NCBI RefSeq assembly: GCF_000247695.1
Contig: NW_004624866.1
Span: 4,391,878 to 4,455,877, forward strand
DNA: 64,000 nucleotides
Direction of reading: 5' to 3'
DNA from: Heterocephalus glaber
Taxonomy: Eukaryota > Chordata > Mammalia > Rodentia > Bathyergidae
Shown here: positions 1 to 48,100 of the stretch, piece by piece
Position numbering within the stretch: the stretch's first letter is position 1
Layout of the letters: each line of letters opens with the position of its first letter
The notes under the pieces: generated by a model
Databases searched by the model: none
Told to the model about the DNA's origin: nothing
The model's input: the letters and a program-made list of their open reading frames with translations, nothing else
Program-made: the position numbers and the translations under genes

Positions 1-53
1 TATATTTTTTTTAAATGAGGTAAATATTAATAATTTCATTTTTCTTCTTACAG

Positions 54-36360
<36,307 letters not shown>

Positions 36361-36764
36361 ATTATACCAAAATATATGTTTACAGTATGATTTAAAGTCT
36401 AATTCAGACCAGGGACTCTATTTTAAGTTCATTTTAAGTAACACTGGGTTTTAATTGTATCACAGAGAAAAAAGTGCATTTAAGTATTGTTATTGTGGAC
36501 TTTATAAAAGCAAAGGAAATTGAAAATAACTTTTGATTCTGTATCAAGAATCATATTTTCCTACGGTCATAACTGTCTTTCTGTGACCCTTTCATAGGGC
36601 ACTGCAGGATGGATTAAAGGTGGCAATTTACTGATAACTCCAGATGTCTCTACTTTGTTCTGAAATCTAAGTCATGAGGTGATTTACTTTGTAGAAGTTG
36701 GATTTTAAAGATATAATGGAACAAATTTTGATAATATAGTAGTACAAAAAAAGCACCAGCATCC

Positions 36765-36770
36765 AATAAA
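36765..36770 (+). promoter_or_regulatory. candidate proximal polyadenylation signal of PRPF40A
   Basis: AATAAA in atccaataaaactg, about 405 nt after the stop, followed by a T-rich stretch and TGTG. A second AATAAA is at 36904-36909. Confidence 0.4.
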
Positions 36771-38190
36771 ACTGCTTTTTTGTGCACTACCCAACTGGCT
36801 AAAGCCAATGTGATCATTTATGGTGAGCTCCTAAGAAATAGGTGTTTTTGATGGAAACTTGGTGTAGACCCTTAACTACAGTAGTGCTAATACGCACTAT
36901 TATAATAAAGCCACCATTATTTTTTATGAAACATCTGAATACATTTTAAAAAGTCTTTTACTAGGGCATTATTTTGAGCATCTATTTTGAGGTGATGTTT
37001 AAAAAAGTTAACATCAAATCAAATTGTAAATTAGTTTAAATCTGTTGCCTTAAGGACCTACTAAAGAATGTGCCACCAGACTTTAAAGTGATAGTTGCAA
37101 TATCTTCAGTATCCTTGTCTAAAAAAAAATCAATGTTGACTTAAACAATTTAACAACTGTCTTTTTTTTTTAACCCAATTTTTCTCTTGCTTTTTTTCAC
37201 TGAGAAGGTCTTTTACCTTCCCTACTCACTGAGAAGTATTCACTTCGTGGTACACATTCTTAAAGCATTTCTGATTTGAATATTTTTGTACATTTTTATC
37301 AATTATTAAACCTTCTCTTCTAGTGTGTACTAGTATTTATTTCTACTTAACACTGCTCACCTCTAAATTGTATCATTTCAAAGATACTGAATCCCTGAAA
37401 TTTTGCTTCATCTTACCCAGAATAGGTAGTTTACTTTCCCTTTTTAATATCTGAGAATATTATAAATCAGCGCATTTGAGATCCCTAGTTTTGTTTTTCA
37501 TCTGTAAATTTCCTGGAGTATTTTAGAGAGGCAGTGGTTTGAAGATACTCTTTACATACTAACTTTTGAAGGTTGGTAATGTAATTTATACTATTTTCCT
37601 TCAGTGCAGGAGATTTTTTTTTTAAGTAAAGTTTAGCACCTAGTCTTTTTGATATTATCTTAGCTATTATCTTTAATTTGAACACTTTCAGAGATCCTAC
37701 TTCAAGGTGAGATTTGGAAGAATACAAAGTTTTGCCCTTTGCATCTTAATGAGTCTGAAAGTGGGACTGACCAGGACACCAGAACAGGTGTCTTCCCATC
37801 CTGCCCCATGTTTTAATCGTGTGTCTACTAAAGACTCAAAATGGGGGGAGGTCCTTTTTCTGCTATTAAATATGACTGTAGAAAGTGAGAATCATTACCT
37901 TTGAGAAAATGTGAACACATTGCTTGAAGCTACCCCTCCTATTGTACATCTAATGCCTTTGGCAACAAGTTGGCTAGACTTAAGTTTTAAAGGTCCCACT
38001 TTATTTAAAGATAGTTGATTGCTAATCTTGTCACTGATGTCAAAGTCAGTGGTAAAATCTTCAAAATGTGCATATGATATTGGGAGATAAACTAGTGATG
38101 TTTCACAGGAGACTTTAGAATCTGTAAAACACTTAATTCTATGAATGAGTTTTTAAAGTACAACTTTAAAGTTTTTGATTTTTCTATTTA

Positions 38191-38196
38191 AATAAA
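38191..38196 (+). promoter_or_regulatory. candidate distal polyadenylation signal of PRPF40A
   Basis: AATAAA followed about 15 nt later by TGATGTGTTTT, a GT/T-rich downstream element. Another AATAAA lies at 38850-38855. Confidence 0.4.
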
Positions 38197-39262
38197 AAGC
38201 TTACTGATGATGTGTTTTAGCATGTCCTCAAAATAGATTTCTGTATTTCTTACAATCTTACAATATCTTCAGATCCCCGTAAGACAGTTGCAATTCATGT
38301 ATCCCTGTAGTTCACCTGTGCAAATAATTTGACTTAAAAGTGAACAAATGGCAACTCAGAAAAAAAGTGCTAAATGAAGTGACTAATCCTTGTCTACTTC
38401 TGATCCCATCAAATGGATTTTCGCCACCAGAAAGATCTGAAGACAGGTGATGGGAAAGTTTTATTTTCAATGACTATTTTTAACCTGTAATTATGTTTTT
38501 AAATGTTCAGGTTGATAAAAGCTGAAATATCAAATTGAACAAATGTATTTTAAGTGGAAGAGCATTTTATTCTCAGAATAATTTATAATTTTCAGTTAAG
38601 ACTGAGACTTTTAAAATGTTGTGGGTTTATTTTTCCTCCATATCACTAACATTAATGAATGACTGGATCATATTTACTAAATACACTTGATACCATGGTC
38701 ACAATTAGAACCTCAGGTATTATGAGTTCTTATTTTCTCTCAGTCCCTAATATTCACATTAGAAAAATTGAATGTCAATGAGAGGTTGGATAATTTAGTC
38801 AATAAGTATGGATTATTTGTGGTTTTTCTGAATTTAAATGCCCCTTCAAAATAAAAAGTGATCACGTCATGCTTTATTTCAACTTAACAAATAATTTTTA
38901 TGCTTCCCAGTAAATTTGGTGGTAATTATAGCTACTTTATTTTTTGACTTTTTAATTATGTCTGACTTTACACAACTATAAGATGAAAAGGGATTATCAT
39001 AGAATAGGGCAATCAATTCATAGCAGGATGAAGAAACTAAAACCTGAAATACCTTCTATGTGCATATTCTTGGAAATTATTCATAGTTCAGAACTATACA
39101 ATCTGTAGTTTTCATTCATGTGTATAAACTTCAATTAAGCATTTGTGTAAATGCTTCTGGTTTTATTCCAGTACTAATAGTTAAGCGCTAGCTAGGCAAC
39201 CACATTTATTTACTTTTGCATCCAGAAAAAGAGTGTATCTTTATTTAAAAAAAAAAAAATTT

Positions 39263-39387
39263 TAGCTAGGCATGGTGGCACCTGCCTGCTATCCCAGCAT
39301 TTGGGAAGCTGAGGAAGGAGAATCACAAGTTCAGGCCCGACCTAGACGACCACACATAGCTAGACCTTGTCTTAAAAAAAAAAAAAA
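39263..39387 (+). repeat. B1 SINE
   Basis: agctaggcatggtggcacct, gggaagctgaggaaggagaa, ccttgtcttaaaaaaa. Confidence 0.9.
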
Positions 39388-39834
39388 GCTTGAATTAGGT
39401 ATAAGAACGAAATGTTTATATTCAAATAGTACTTAGTTACTTAGGAAAGGATGATGATTAATGCCTTTAAGTTCATAGGATATTTATATAATTTAACTTA
39501 AACATATTAAAACTTTCTTTTAGAAATGAAAATGAAACAAAATACATTAATTCCCTAGATCTGAGACTTATTTTTCCTTTGGGGATGTATCTTAGTACCA
39601 GATTTTAATCAGCTACACTTCATTCTTTAAGTGAAGTTGCACTTATTTTACATATAGGGAAAATAAAGTAGCATCATGTTTAATGGAACTGTCTTCTAAG
39701 AGACTTATATTTTCATTGGCACATACCAGTCTAATTCTTATCTTGTTCTTAAGTTTTCCAGTTGTTTTCACTTAAATGGTGGTCATGTAAATTCCACAGC
39801 AGGGATTTGTCTATTTCATTTATGGCTGTGTATT

Positions 39835-39895
39835 TGGCCTGTGAATTAGGACAGTGCCTGGCACATAGTAGGCACTTACTAATTGAATGTAAAAT
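39835..39895 (-). repeat. MIR core fragment
   Basis: Contains acagtgcctggcacatagta followed by ggcacttactaa, a characteristic MIR segment. Confidence 0.75.
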
Positions 39896-41367
39896 ACTAA
39901 TTGATACATGTACTCATCCACCATCCACATGGTACCCATCTGTAAAAAGGCTAAAAAGGCATTGCAATAAACAGTACCAACCCACAACTCTAAATCCAGT
40001 CATAATCGAGGTATGCCTAAAGTAATATCCAATGATTGTACCTTAACTGTTAATTCAGAAGTGTCTAAAAGCTTCTTAATGAGAACATAAAATTTCAGTT
40101 CAAAGGTGAAAACTAATCATATGGGGCCACTTTGTAATGAGGGGTGAATCATGTTGCCATGGCAGGCACTCCATTTACTGGAACTGATTTAAGGGTGAGT
40201 TGGAAAGTAAAAGGTTTTGCTCTGATTACCTTCAGAATTTGGTTAGTTCTATTTTAGTCTTGTCTACCTGGCCTCAGTTCTTTAATCATAGTTTTCTTAA
40301 GGTTGCTTCATAAAGACTTAGTTGCTTTTGTGGTTCTCAGTAGGATCTAGTTCAAGGCCATCTCATTCACTGTTGGTGATTGGTAATTGACTGTTAATTT
40401 GATAATTACCCTAGGTGTACTTTTAAACTTGATGTTTCTGTTGTAGAAAAGCTGGCTAACCACCCCAATACCTGATCTCCAATCTAGATTCAAACCAAGC
40501 CATTTCTTGATGCTATTGTGTTGTTAGGTTATCTAAGTGCATTGTTTATAAAGATGCTTCTGGTCCTGCCTGCAAACATTTTTGGTAGGTGTTAGTCATG
40601 CCCACCTCTACAACTGAACTGAGGGCTGTCCTGAAAGGTGAGTAAACAAGGAAACAAGGTTTTGATTTTCCATGTTTGTAATTATCAGATTTTCACGTTT
40701 ATATATTGTTTACCTGATGTAAAGAACTTTAGTTACGTAGTTAGACCTTTTGTAAATAAATGTAATTAGAAAAGAAAAACTTTCTACTAAATAAGTTGGA
40801 TCTGTGTCCACATTTTTCTTCCAGCACTCACCAGTTCTGAGTTGTTTAATGCTCACATCTTTTCTTAGTGTAGTGCCTACTATTCTTGATAAAACTTCCC
40901 TCAAAAGGCTAACATCAACACCTTCATGCACTTGTTTCTTGCTTCAGATTGTTTTCTGAAGAATAGTTGGATATTAATTTTAAAATGGAAAACTGAAATT
41001 GATCCTTTCATATGAGCTATACTGATAATTAATCTTTGTAGGTACTTCTGATAAAGACTAGGGAACCAGATTATTAGAGAGCTAAAAAGAATTCCATCAG
41101 TTACTAAAGAGATATGTGAGTTTTAAAGCTGGTATTCTAAAAGTATCATCATCCAGCTTAAAATTAGGTATTTCCATGGAGAAAATTTCAGTATGTTAAA
41201 CAAGAGTCAGTGATGGGTATAAAGTCCCATTCTGTGCTGAGCAAAGGAACGGTGATAATGGCATTTTAGTGAATTGTAGTGATGTGCTCACACATGGGGA
41301 GCAAGGGTACAAAATTACAGGTCACTAGTAAACATCCTTTTAAAAACCTGCTAGAATGAGACACGAT

Positions 41368-41547
41368 CTTGGCAGTGGCACATGCCTGTAGTGTGCACAC
41401 CTGTAATCCATGTCCTGGGAAGGCAGAGCCAGGAGGATTTCAAGAAGAAACAACATGCTAGAAGCTTGGGGCATGGCTCAATGATAGAACATACTTAGCT
41501 CATGTAAGAGCCTACATTCAATTTCTAACACCAGGGGAAAAAAAACC
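41368..41547 (+). repeat. B1 + diverged ID dimer (B1-dID-like)
   Basis: ggcagtggcacatgcctgta, agaggcagagccaggagg-like B1 part, then gcttggggcatggctcaatg, attcaatttctaacaccag and an A tail. Confidence 0.75.
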
Positions 41548-41597
41548 CTACTGTATAAAATCCCCTAACCATATCTTTTCTATCTTGACTTCTGTTT

Positions 41598-41716
41598 TTT
41601 TTGAGACAGGTTCTCAGTATGTAGTTCTACTTCAGGCTGTCCTTGAACTCATGGGGATCTTCCTGGCTCAACTTCTTCAGTGCTGGGATTACAGGTGTGT
41701 CACCATGTCCAGCTCT
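41598..41716 (-). repeat. B1 SINE
   Basis: Antisense (ttgagacaggttctcagtat, gtgctgggattacaggtgtg). Confidence 0.92.
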
Positions 41717-42370
41717 TTAAACCTAACTATATCTGACTCATTTAGGAGTACTGCTTTGGTGTAGGTTTGTAAATATTCTGAATTTGTGGAAAATTAAAGA
41801 CCTTCAAAATCTTTTACCATTAAACACTTGTACAAAACAAACGAGATTATCACTAGTTGTAGAATGTAACATTTCCTCATAAAATAAAGCTGCATCTACA
41901 TTAAGTAACTGGTAATTAGAAAGTGCACTGAATTGGGAAGAAGCCCCAATGTTTGTATAGGCTCTTGGATCTAAGAGGTTTGTGACCCTGGACAAGGCAC
42001 ATCATAATGTTCGGTTGGTTTCTTCGTATGTGTAAGTGTTGGAACCTCACAGACTTGCGAAAAACAGGGTAACTGAATACAGTGGAAAATAGCCAAGTGT
42101 CACAAACATGAAGTATGCACAGTAGTTGTGACAGAACAATCATTTATTGTAACAATTCCTTAAGTGATTATAAAACTATTTTAAGCTACCTGGAAGATTT
42201 TCTGAAAAATTTTTCTCGCTTCCAGAAAAACTTAAGTGTTACACTTAAGCTTTCTGGTGATCTTTGTGCAATGGGGGCAAACTGCTGTGTGTACATCGCC
42301 AGCCAGGATGCTGGGCAGGTGCAGGTCTTCCAGTCTACATAGTCTTCCTCTGTAACACAAGCTAATTAAA

Positions 42371-42561
42371 GCCAGGTGTGATGGCACACACCTGTAATCC
42401 CAGGAGGCTTACTCTAGGAGGCTAAGGCAGGAGGATTGCAAATTCAAGTCCATCTAGGCAACTCTGACTTGAAACAGTGTCTCAAAGGGAGGAAGGCCTG
42501 GGATGGATGTAGCTTATAGAGAAATCACTGGATTCAATTCCCAGTACCACCAGTTTTTTAA
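42371..42561 (+). repeat. B1 + diverged ID dimer (B1-dID-like)
   Basis: gccaggtgtgatggcacaca to cagtgtctcaaaggg (B1), then gcctgggatggatgtagctt, ggattcaattcccagtacca (ID). Confidence 0.85.
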
Positions 42562-42705
42562 AAACATCCTAATTAAATTGAGGTAGCGTCTCACAAAATG
42601 AGTGCTATTTTCTCTAGAAGCAGTAAGTTTATAAATATGATTTTAGAGATCATATCCCATCCAGAATCTATTTTGTTACTCCATACAACAGGAGTTCGTA
42701 AGGGA

Positions 42706-42835
42706 AGCTGGGCACAGTGACACAGACCTATAGTTGCAGCTACTAAGAGGGCTGAGGCAGGAGAATTGCTTAAGCCCAGGAGTTGAAGACCAGACAGGAC
42801 AGCATAGCAAGACCCCCACTTCAACAAAAAAAAGG
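42706..42835 (+). repeat. B1 SINE
   Basis: gctgggcacagtgacacaga, ggctgaggcaggagaattgc, gcatagcaagaccccc. The agttcgta duplication brackets it together with the ID that follows. Confidence 0.92.
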
Positions 42836-42840
42836 AAGTT

Positions 42841-42927
42841 GGGGCCGGGGATCTAGCTCAGTGGTTCCACTGCCTACCTCAAGCACAATGTCCCGAGTTC
42901 GATCCCTGGTACCAAAGAAAAAAAAAA
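42841..42927 (+). repeat. ID SINE inserted in a B1 tail
   Basis: ggggccggggatctagctca, cccgagttcgatccctggta and an A-rich tail, directly after the B1 A-tail. Confidence 0.95.
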
Positions 42928-43093
42928 GTTCGTATAGGAAACGATTCTTCCTAAAATTTACCAATTAGTTCTGGATTCTGAGTTCAGCAACCAAGACATA
43001 TCTTGCCAGAGAAGAATGCCTACATAAAACTAAAACTCCTTACAATGTACCATTGAAAGATGACAACATATTACAGAATAGTAGTGTAAATAG

Positions 43094-43099
43094 TTTATT
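43094..43099 (-). promoter_or_regulatory. candidate polyadenylation signal of FMNL2
   Basis: On the minus strand this reads gcaAATAAActattt, about 2 kb after the ITM stop. It is the best-placed hexamer for the distal end. Confidence 0.4.
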
Positions 43100-43418
43100 T
43101 GCTCAGATGGCATGAAAAGACCAGAAAAGTAACATAAATTGCTTTTATAAAACATTTTTCTAATATTGGTAGGAAGCAGGCCCATTAATAGACAAAACAG
43201 AAAAGAACATGCCAACATTACTGTCTACTTGTTCATTAATATATAGGCAATTACTTTTAACATGTACATGCCAGCACTGAGCTTGGGAAAACAGCTGAAT
43301 TGTGGTAAAGGTCCAACTATTTGTCTTCTATCTCATAGTCAAATTACTGTTTTCATCAAAATGAATGTTAACCCAACAGACAAAATCCTGGCATGTTCTT
43401 TTTAAAGTACACATTTAG

Positions 43419-43506
43419 GGGCTGGGGATTTAGCTCAGTGGTTCCGCCGCCTGCTTCGCAAGCGCAAGGACCCGAGTTCGATCCCCACCACCAAAAAAAA
43501 AAATAA
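43419..43506 (+). repeat. ID SINE within the FMNL2 3' UTR (antisense)
   Basis: Near-consensus copy (GGGCTGGGGATTTAGCTCAG, GAGTTCGATCCCC), flanked by duplicated taaagtacacattta. Confidence 0.96.
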
Positions 43507-45089
43507 AGTACACATTTATGGAAATAGGCCAGCATGTGGCAGTTTAAAAGTAATCTGTAAATAGGTACACTAAAATGAAATGTGGTAACTGATCCCTACA
43601 CTGTCCTTGTAGTTAAATATATATTAAAAAAAAACCTATAAGTTAAAATAACATTCAGATTGTATAGCATAGGCTGATGCATTTTTAAACAATATTTACA
43701 GTATTACCTAGAGCCTTAGGTGGGAATTAAAGAGAAGTGTAAAAACCATAAAAAACTGCACCAATTTTATAGCAAAATATCTGTACATTTAAAAAATCAT
43801 ATAACTACACATTATCCAAGGAAAAAGGACCTTCACCAAGGGGTTCACATAAGCACAACATAAATTCAGTGGTTAAATACTATACAACAAACTTTACAAT
43901 TAATATACTGTTGTAAGGTACCAAGAAGGTAAGCCAGAAGCAGAACGTTTATTATGAGAAGTATAAATTTAGTTTCAGTCCAGTTTTGTTAACTTTGGAA
44001 TGGACTGTTTAGTCCCATTGCATATCTTTAAACTTAATCCTGATGTTCACACTTTTCAGCAACTTAATTGTAATTGCTCATAAATAACTGGGAAATGGAA
44101 CAATTCAGCTTTGATACAAAATGCCAAATACATTGATATTTTCCAATTTATAAAAGGAAAAAGAAGAAACAAACCCTGCGATTGTCAGAGGAGAATAACG
44201 CTAGGTTCCTAACTTGCTCTGCTAGCAGATTCAATCTTCCAGGCTTTTGACAGAGCTGCCATAGTAAACTTCTCCCTGACTAGCAAGGCACCAATTTCTC
44301 ATCTCAGGATCGACTCATAATGGCCCTCGGAAATCCTGATTACTGAGATGTTAATTTTAGTGTTAATAAATATATTTGCATCATTTAAAAAGCTGCCTCT
44401 AGCTTCAGAACACAGTACTGCAAATAAGTCTTCAACATTTATGCCACTGTCTCCTTGTGTTCATACCAGTGAATGTCTCTCACAGGGCATGGCGCCCTAC
44501 CATGGAACTAGTAGAACGTGGTACTGGAAACAGCTGACTTTTCTTATGTCACTGCATTTTACAACCTGTTTGCACTTTGCTGGGGCTAAGTGACAAAAAG
44601 GATATGACTTTTTCCTTCTGTGTTGCAAGTCCTTTAAAATACAAAGTTGGTGGATATGGCTAGAACACAAAATTTCTTAAAAGACATCTCAGCAAAGAAA
44701 GCCCATAGCAGAAGCATCCTTGTTATTTACAAGTTATTAGGAAACCAGGATGGACCATCGTGGGATAATCACAATGGCACATTAATGAATTTAATACGAA
44801 ATCTACATTTTGGTTAAAAAACTGAATAGCATAGTGGTGTAAAGAGATACCTAATCAAATCAAATCCTATTGCTTTGATTAATCTGAGCAGGTACTTCCA
44901 TTTTTAGGCACTTGTTAACAAGGGTTGAAAGGAGAACCCATCATTTTAAAATTCCTATGTGTTTACTAAATCTGAGCCCTTTCAAATACTTTATCTGTGT
45001 TCAAGGCTGCAGCTAAATGGTAGCACATAAAGTCTATGTGGGCAGTTTCATTCACGCACGCCCTCGATTCATGCAGGCAAGTCTCAGGT

Positions 45090-45199
45090 TCACATGGTTA
45101 TTTCGGCACCATTAACAGAACGTAAGTTCTGATCATCAAAGCGCCGCCTGACACTTCTCCTCACCGCATCGGCTCGTCTGTAGGGCTGGTTTCTAAGAT
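45090..45199 (-). CDS. FMNL2: FMNL2 alternative terminal coding exon, ITM isoform
   Basis: The acceptor is cctttttacag. It gives [20 protein letters not shown] then [16 protein letters not shown] and TGA at 45092-45090. The strongly basic Arg-rich peptide differs sharply from the other two tails. It is the most distal exon and probably carries the main 3' UTR. Confidence 0.95.
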
Positions 45200-48100
45200 C
45201 TGTAAAAAGGAGAGTACCAGTGAGAAAAACAGCAACATTTAATGTGTCTAATCAAGACAGGCTAGCTGGCAGCCAATCAAAGCAGCTTGTGTAGAAGAGT
45301 CAGCTAATAGTCCCTTCAAACCCACTGAGCATTGAACCAAAGACATGTACATTTGCCTTCAATGTTTACAGTTAAACAGTAAGATGTAATACTGGTAGGA
45401 TTCTGGGACTTGAAGAGAAAAATATATAGGAGATTATTTCTGTCACTGGCCAGAGTCTAACTGGAGTCTTATTCTGAAGTCTTACTTTGAAATGTTTCTT
45501 CAATTATAAGCAGCTGTAGCTGGAAGCTACAAACATCAACAATATTTGTAATGGATTTTAAATTGCAAAACTAATAAACACACTTCTCTGTCCTATCTTA
45601 TCCTTGAAGTCTTAACAATGAAGAAACCTCAAGGCCTTAGTTTGCAGACAGAAATTCCATTATTTTCATTCCATTAAGCCAGCTGAGGCTATTTTATTAT
45701 TTTGTGAATTAGAAACATAATGCTTAACTAACCATTAAATCTAAATGACTATAATACTCCATTCTCTCAAAATTCTTTCTTGCCACCCAGTATGTTTTGT
45801 GTTTCATCAGCAGGGTAATGGGCTGTCCTCCATTTTCCAGTCTGTTTTGCTAGTGCAAAGCAGAATGTCTAACATTCAAAAACAAAGGTGGCTCTCAAAT
45901 GAATCCAATCACTACATACTAGTTCAAGAGGTACTGCTCTATTAGGATGAAATGGGATGAACAAAAGAATTTTATGTAAGTATTCTCAACATGAAGGCAT
46001 GTTTTCATGAATAAGGTAGAACCTAGGCAGCATACAGCCTCCTTTTGATGGTATCAGGACATAAAGAAAAAACAGAAACAACCCCCCCCCCCCCCCCGCG
46101 CAAGGCTTATTTTCCCCGATTTTGATTAATTAGTGTATTTTTCCTTTTATAGTTCTGCTAGGAAATGTTCTAGCTGTAGAAAGAAATGCAAACAACAGAA
46201 CAAAACCAAATTTAGCCCTTTCCTTTGCCTTTATCTACTCAGTAAATTAAAGACGGAGCTTTAGCTGACAGAACCCTTGCCCTACTGCATCCCTCATATT
46301 TTTGTTTATTGTACTGGGAATTGACCCAGAGCCTTCACAATGAGCTACATCCCTAGTGTTTTTTTTTGGAGACAGGGTCTTGCTAAATTGCTCAGGCTGG
46401 GCTTGAATTTAGAATTCTTCCGCTTAGGCCTCCCAGGTCCTGGGATTCCAGGCATGTTTTATATCCCTCATACTTTTAAATAGTTCTCGATATTTAAAAT
46501 GGTAATTAAAAATAGAGCTTCTGGAATCTCTTGTGAAGTTGGAAGGATCAGCAATAATAGGGTGCACATCCCTCCGTGCTCAGTGGGACTGAGACACCTT
46601 TCCTCTCAGCTTCAGCGCAGGCCTGTTATCTTCCTAGCTCTTAAATTGCTGGAATTTGTGACTCTGGTAAAAGAGAAGGTCAAAATTGCACTTCTGCCTA
46701 AAGATACCCAGTTCTATAGTCATGAGGCCTCTGAGCAATTAGTTCTAAAAATCCTAATCTTGTGCCGCCACCTGCCTCGCAAGCGCAAGGTCCTGAGTTC
46801 AATCCTGATAGCAAAAAAATAAAAAACCCTAATCTTGCAATGGCTGTAGATAATGTCCCTTGGCCAGGACCTGCTCTCAACCTCCAGACCAAAATGCAGT
46901 TAATAATCTGAAGGCCAAGAAGGGGAGAAGGGAAGGACAACCTAGCACCCAAAGCAAGTCCAAGCACCAGCAAATACCCCTGCCCAAGCCATCACACTTA
47001 AACATGGAAGCAGGTCAAGAAAGAGTCCAACAGAGAGGTTCAGCCTCACATTATTGGAAAGTGAGGTACAAAGATTTCTCCCTGGTCAGAGTCTCACCAG
47101 TATTACCCTTAGCCATAAATCGAAACCACTGATCTGCACAGAGAGAGAGGAGGAAGCTAAAGTAAAAAGTGATGCTTGCCAGCTCTGTGTATCCTCCACC
47201 ACCGGTGTGCTAGAAGGAATCCTTACCCTCGAGTGAACATTTGGAAATTTAGTGATATTATTCTTCTTTAAGGCTAAACAGAAAAAAACAAAAACACAAA
47301 ATGATGGTTAAGTAAAAATGGGATGAAAATGGAAAGCATCTCAACTTAGTGCTTATTAACATTCCTGGGCACGTTAGCCAACAGAGGAGGAGAACAGCGG
47401 GAGACCATCTCTACAAGTAGTGTTAAGACAGAACAAGGGAAAATGAGTGTGTCTGTCCACCCAGCTCTGCCCACCCAGTTCCAAGCTGCTTTGAAGATTG
47501 GCTCCAGAAAGACAGACAGTGCAGCAGCAAAACTGACAGCAAACACAGCCCGAGCAGATGACAGTTTCCAGCCTGTTAAGAAGCACTGATGGGTAAGTAG
47601 GCAGTGACACAACACACCTTCTGAGGTCTTCAAAGACAGAAGGACATACATAGGTATCACTCATAGAATAGTTACACCACAGGATAAAACACGTTACCCA
47701 GTTCCATGTCAACCTCAGCACTGAGGTCAATCAATGGTTACTTCCAATGGGCGTATGTTCTTCCCTTGTCTCTTTTCTAATCAACTGGGCATCCAGAGAC
47801 ATTTGCTTCTTTTTAAGCATCAAGAACCCAGGAAGTTAACTTCTTGGAAAAAATTGATCATTTTTTTGAATTCTAAGAAAAGCGGCATTTTCCAATGATA
47901 GGTATTTGCCTTTAGTCTTTCTGGTGGTGCTCTCCTGACCAAGGAAGCAGGTCCAGATATGATCTCGTTCTAAAAGAAATACCCTGGTTTGACATGGAAC
48001 AGAGCCACTGTGAAGGGGTATGAACAAGATGGTGGGGAGCTTATATGCCTCTGTTTTCACTCTCTGCCTTCCAGCTTGGGCGTGACAGTGAACAGAGGTG

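Larger units (their letters stand above)
36361..38230 (+). other. PRPF40A: PRPF40A 3' untranslated region (end uncertain)
   Basis: AT-rich sequence after the stop codon, free of recognisable SINEs. Several AATAAA hexamers allow more than one 3' end. The 38230 limit follows the hexamer at 38191; a shorter UTR ending near 36785 or a longer one ending near 38870 is equally possible from sequence alone. Confidence 0.5.
38231..43080. other. intergenic or distal-UTR stretch between the convergent genes
   Basis: No coding exon found. It holds B1 copies (39263-39387, 41598-41716, 42706-42835), B1-ID dimers (41368-41547, 42371-42561), one ID (42841-42927) and a MIR fragment (about 39835-39895). The rest is AT-rich unique sequence. 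Either gene's UTR may extend into it. Confidence 0.6.
43080..45089 (-). other. FMNL2: FMNL2 3' untranslated region (end inferred)
   Basis: About 2 kb of AT-rich, mostly repeat-poor sequence downstream of the ITM stop. It contains one ID SINE in antisense (43419-43506). The proposed end follows AATAAA at 43099-43094. Another AATAAA lies at 43953-43948. Confidence 0.55.

Noticed and set aside
47346..47730. Overlapping 104- and 118-codon minus-strand frames, Cys-rich
   Set aside because: No splice phase match to FMNL2, no family motif, and two competing frames in the same DNA; likely chance openings in GC-richer intron.
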